DNA of 64,000 nt from VAZQ01 sp963739385. Lineage in GTDB: Bacteria > Pseudomonadota > Alphaproteobacteria > Rhizobiales > Xanthobacteraceae. The position numbers were made by a program, and so were the translations under genes. Location: contig CAVUAI010000059.1 of assembly GCA_963739385.1 (NCBI GenBank), positions 62,001-126,000 of the forward strand. Direction: 5' to 3'. This document shows, piece by piece, positions 62,865 to 64,000 of this stretch. Within the stretch, counting starts at the first letter, position 1. Every line of letters begins with the position of its first letter. A model generated the notes under the pieces. That model saw only the letters and a list, made by a program, of their open reading frames with translations. It did not search any database and had not been told where the DNA came from.

Positions 62865-64000
62865 CTAGAGGCCAGTGAGATAGCGCAGAGCGCGTCGCCC
62901 TGGCATGAAAAAATAGCCGCCCCCGCGCACCCGCACAAAATCCTTGACCCCCGTCAAATGCAGCGGACCGCGGGCTGAGGGCACAGTAAGTCGCCCCATG
63001 GTCTTGCCTCGACCCACGATCGGGTCGACCTCGTTCTCCAGCCCGTGAAACTGCCAGCTCATGGACCAGGTCTGCTGGATGAACTCAAACTGCCGCTCAA
63101 TATCCGCATTGAGGCACATGAACAGTAATCCCGGATTCGTGGCATCGGGATCGCCGCTACCAGCCGCGTCGAAAGCTCGCCCCACTCGCAGGATGCGATG
63201 ACGGTTGACGATCGACAGCTCTTCCTTCGAGCCGGCCTCGAAGCTCTCGCGCGGATTGGTCCGGCGAATATGGGCGCCGAGCGGGCAGCGCTCTCCGAGC
63301 GGGTCTTCCGCGCCATAGAGGAATTCATTGTCTGGACGAGCCTGGGCCTCCCCGGGGCGCGGCTCCCCGGGCCGGTGCGGGTAGCGCACTAGCGAGGTGC
63401 CGTTGCGCCAGCGCCCGACCATCTTGGCGCCGACCCATTCCTCCCGCCCGTTCTGGCTAAGGTCCTGCGGCACCGCCGGATGACCGGCATAACGCGTGGC
63501 GGCGTCGGTGAGAAAATCATTGAAGGCCCCGATATCCTGCTCCAACTGGCGGATGACTAGGAAGGTGCCGTTGCGGCCGAAGTCGCGCGCCGCATTGGCA
63601 CCGCTATAGCTGAAATCCGGCTGGAAGGTGCCGCGCGAATGCACCGGATCGGCGAGCGGCAGGCGGTTAGCCGGGTCTGCTGAGGCTGGCACAGTCGGCG
63701 AGGGCGGGAAGAAGCCGCGGCTGTCAGGATAGCCGAGCAGGAATTCGCCGGGCTCGACGGTATGGATGGCGTCCGACTGGCGCATCCAACGTCGGGTGCC
63801 CCTGATGATCGGCTGGGAGACGCCGTCCGCAAAACCGAATGGTTCAAATCCAACCTGTGCACCGCTTTGACCCTTGTCCCTTCGGGGCAGCGGCACGGGC
63901 GTCACCTTATGCAAGATGTTGCCGCCATGGCCTTCGATATCGGTCGTGAGTACGCGGATCATAGCCCCGAGAGTGGCCTCGTCTGCCGCATAGACCAGCA
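62865..64000 (-). CDS. Dyp-type peroxidase (5' end outside window)
   Basis: The visible 378 codons are the C-terminal part of a dye-decolorizing peroxidase, a heme enzyme with broad phenolic and dye substrates. The diagnostic GFADGVSQPIIRGTRR motif supplies the distal Asp. The proximal His is probably in CPLGAHIRRTNPR, and FLVIRQLEQDIGAFN and SMSWQFHGLENE follow. The frame stays open past the ATG at 63962 (LVYAADEATLGAMIRVL), so the gene continues off the window. Whether it carries a Tat signal cannot be seen. It has no visible operon partner. Confidence 0.92.
   Translation of the reverse strand, partial: LVYAADEATLGAMIRVLTTDIEGHGGNILHKVTPVPLPRRDKGQSGAQVGFEPFGFADGVSQPIIRGTRRWMRQSDAIHTVEPGEFLLGYPDSRGFFPPSPTVPASADPANRLPLADPVHSRGTFQPDFSYSGANAARDFGRNGTFLVIRQLEQDIGAFNDFLTDAATRYAGHPAVPQDLSQNGREEWVGAKMVGRWRNGTSLVRYPHRPGEPRPGEAQARPDNEFLYGAEDPLGERCPLGAHIRRTNPRESFEAGSKEELSIVNRHRILRVGRAFDAAGSGDPDATNPGLLFMCLNADIERQFEFIQQTWSMSWQFHGLENEVDPIVGRGKTMGRLTVPSARGPLHLTGVKDFVRVRGGGYFFMPGRRALRYLTGL

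Overview
The window is a GC-rich chromosomal segment of an alphaproteobacterium, most likely Hyphomicrobiales (Rhizobiales) near the Bradyrhizobiaceae/Xanthobacteraceae. The assignment rests on gene order and marker genes: lnt-XRE-metK-trmB; rimP-nusA-ylxR/ylxQ-infB-rbfA-truB-rpsO-pnp; fabA-fabB-fabI beside an Irr with both an N-terminal GCPW heme motif and an HHH motif; an AccD without its zinc-ribbon cysteines; a TsaE-AmgK fusion; a DivL-type kinase; and the aroA-cmk-rpsA-sppA-ihfB-lapA-trpF-trpB-trpA-accD-folC run. There is no IS element, prophage or CRISPR array.

Layout. 1-3.3 kb: end of lnt, an XRE regulator, metK, trmB. 3.3-4.4 kb: DUF2336 gene on the minus strand. 4.5-15 kb: translation and RNA-decay superoperon with a candidate leader terminator before rimP and a hairpin before pnp. 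15.3-18 kb: fabA-fabB-fabI (minus). 18-25.7 kb: irr, an SH3 protein, glyoxylate reductase, small secreted protein, MoeB/ThiF-like enzyme, a peptidoglycan-binding pseudoprotease, enoyl-CoA hydratase, an exported alpha/beta hydrolase. 25.7-31.5 kb: mutM, ubiE-ubiB, an RHH-CoaBC fusion with a repeat cluster just upstream, dut, an Rrf2-type regulator. 31.5-35.7 kb: accessory catabolic block (extradiol dioxygenase, LigJ-like hydratase, HpcH/HpaI aldolase, TTT binding protein). 35.8-47.9 kb: divL, tsaE-amgK, murU, addB, addA, trxA. 48-61.4 kb: ligC-like ligase, then the long minus-strand folC/accD/ogt/trp/ihfB/sppA/rpsA/cmk/aroA block. 61.5-64 kb: FYDLN-domain protein, tRNA-Ala(GGC), about 700 bp of gene-poor repeat-bearing DNA, and a Dyp-type peroxidase running off the end.

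The most unusual object is CoaBC, the essential coenzyme A biosynthesis enzyme, carrying an N-terminal FitA/VapB-like ribbon-helix-helix domain. A tandem plus inverted array of TGATTGCA sits 16 nt before its start codon and looks like an operator for that domain. This suggests a self-regulating metabolic enzyme built from an antitoxin domain, with no toxin gene nearby.

Three genes (infB, an SH3 gene, trpB) are each broken by exactly one extra base while both halves stay well conserved. Because infB is essential, sequence errors are the likeliest cause, and I annotate each as one gene.
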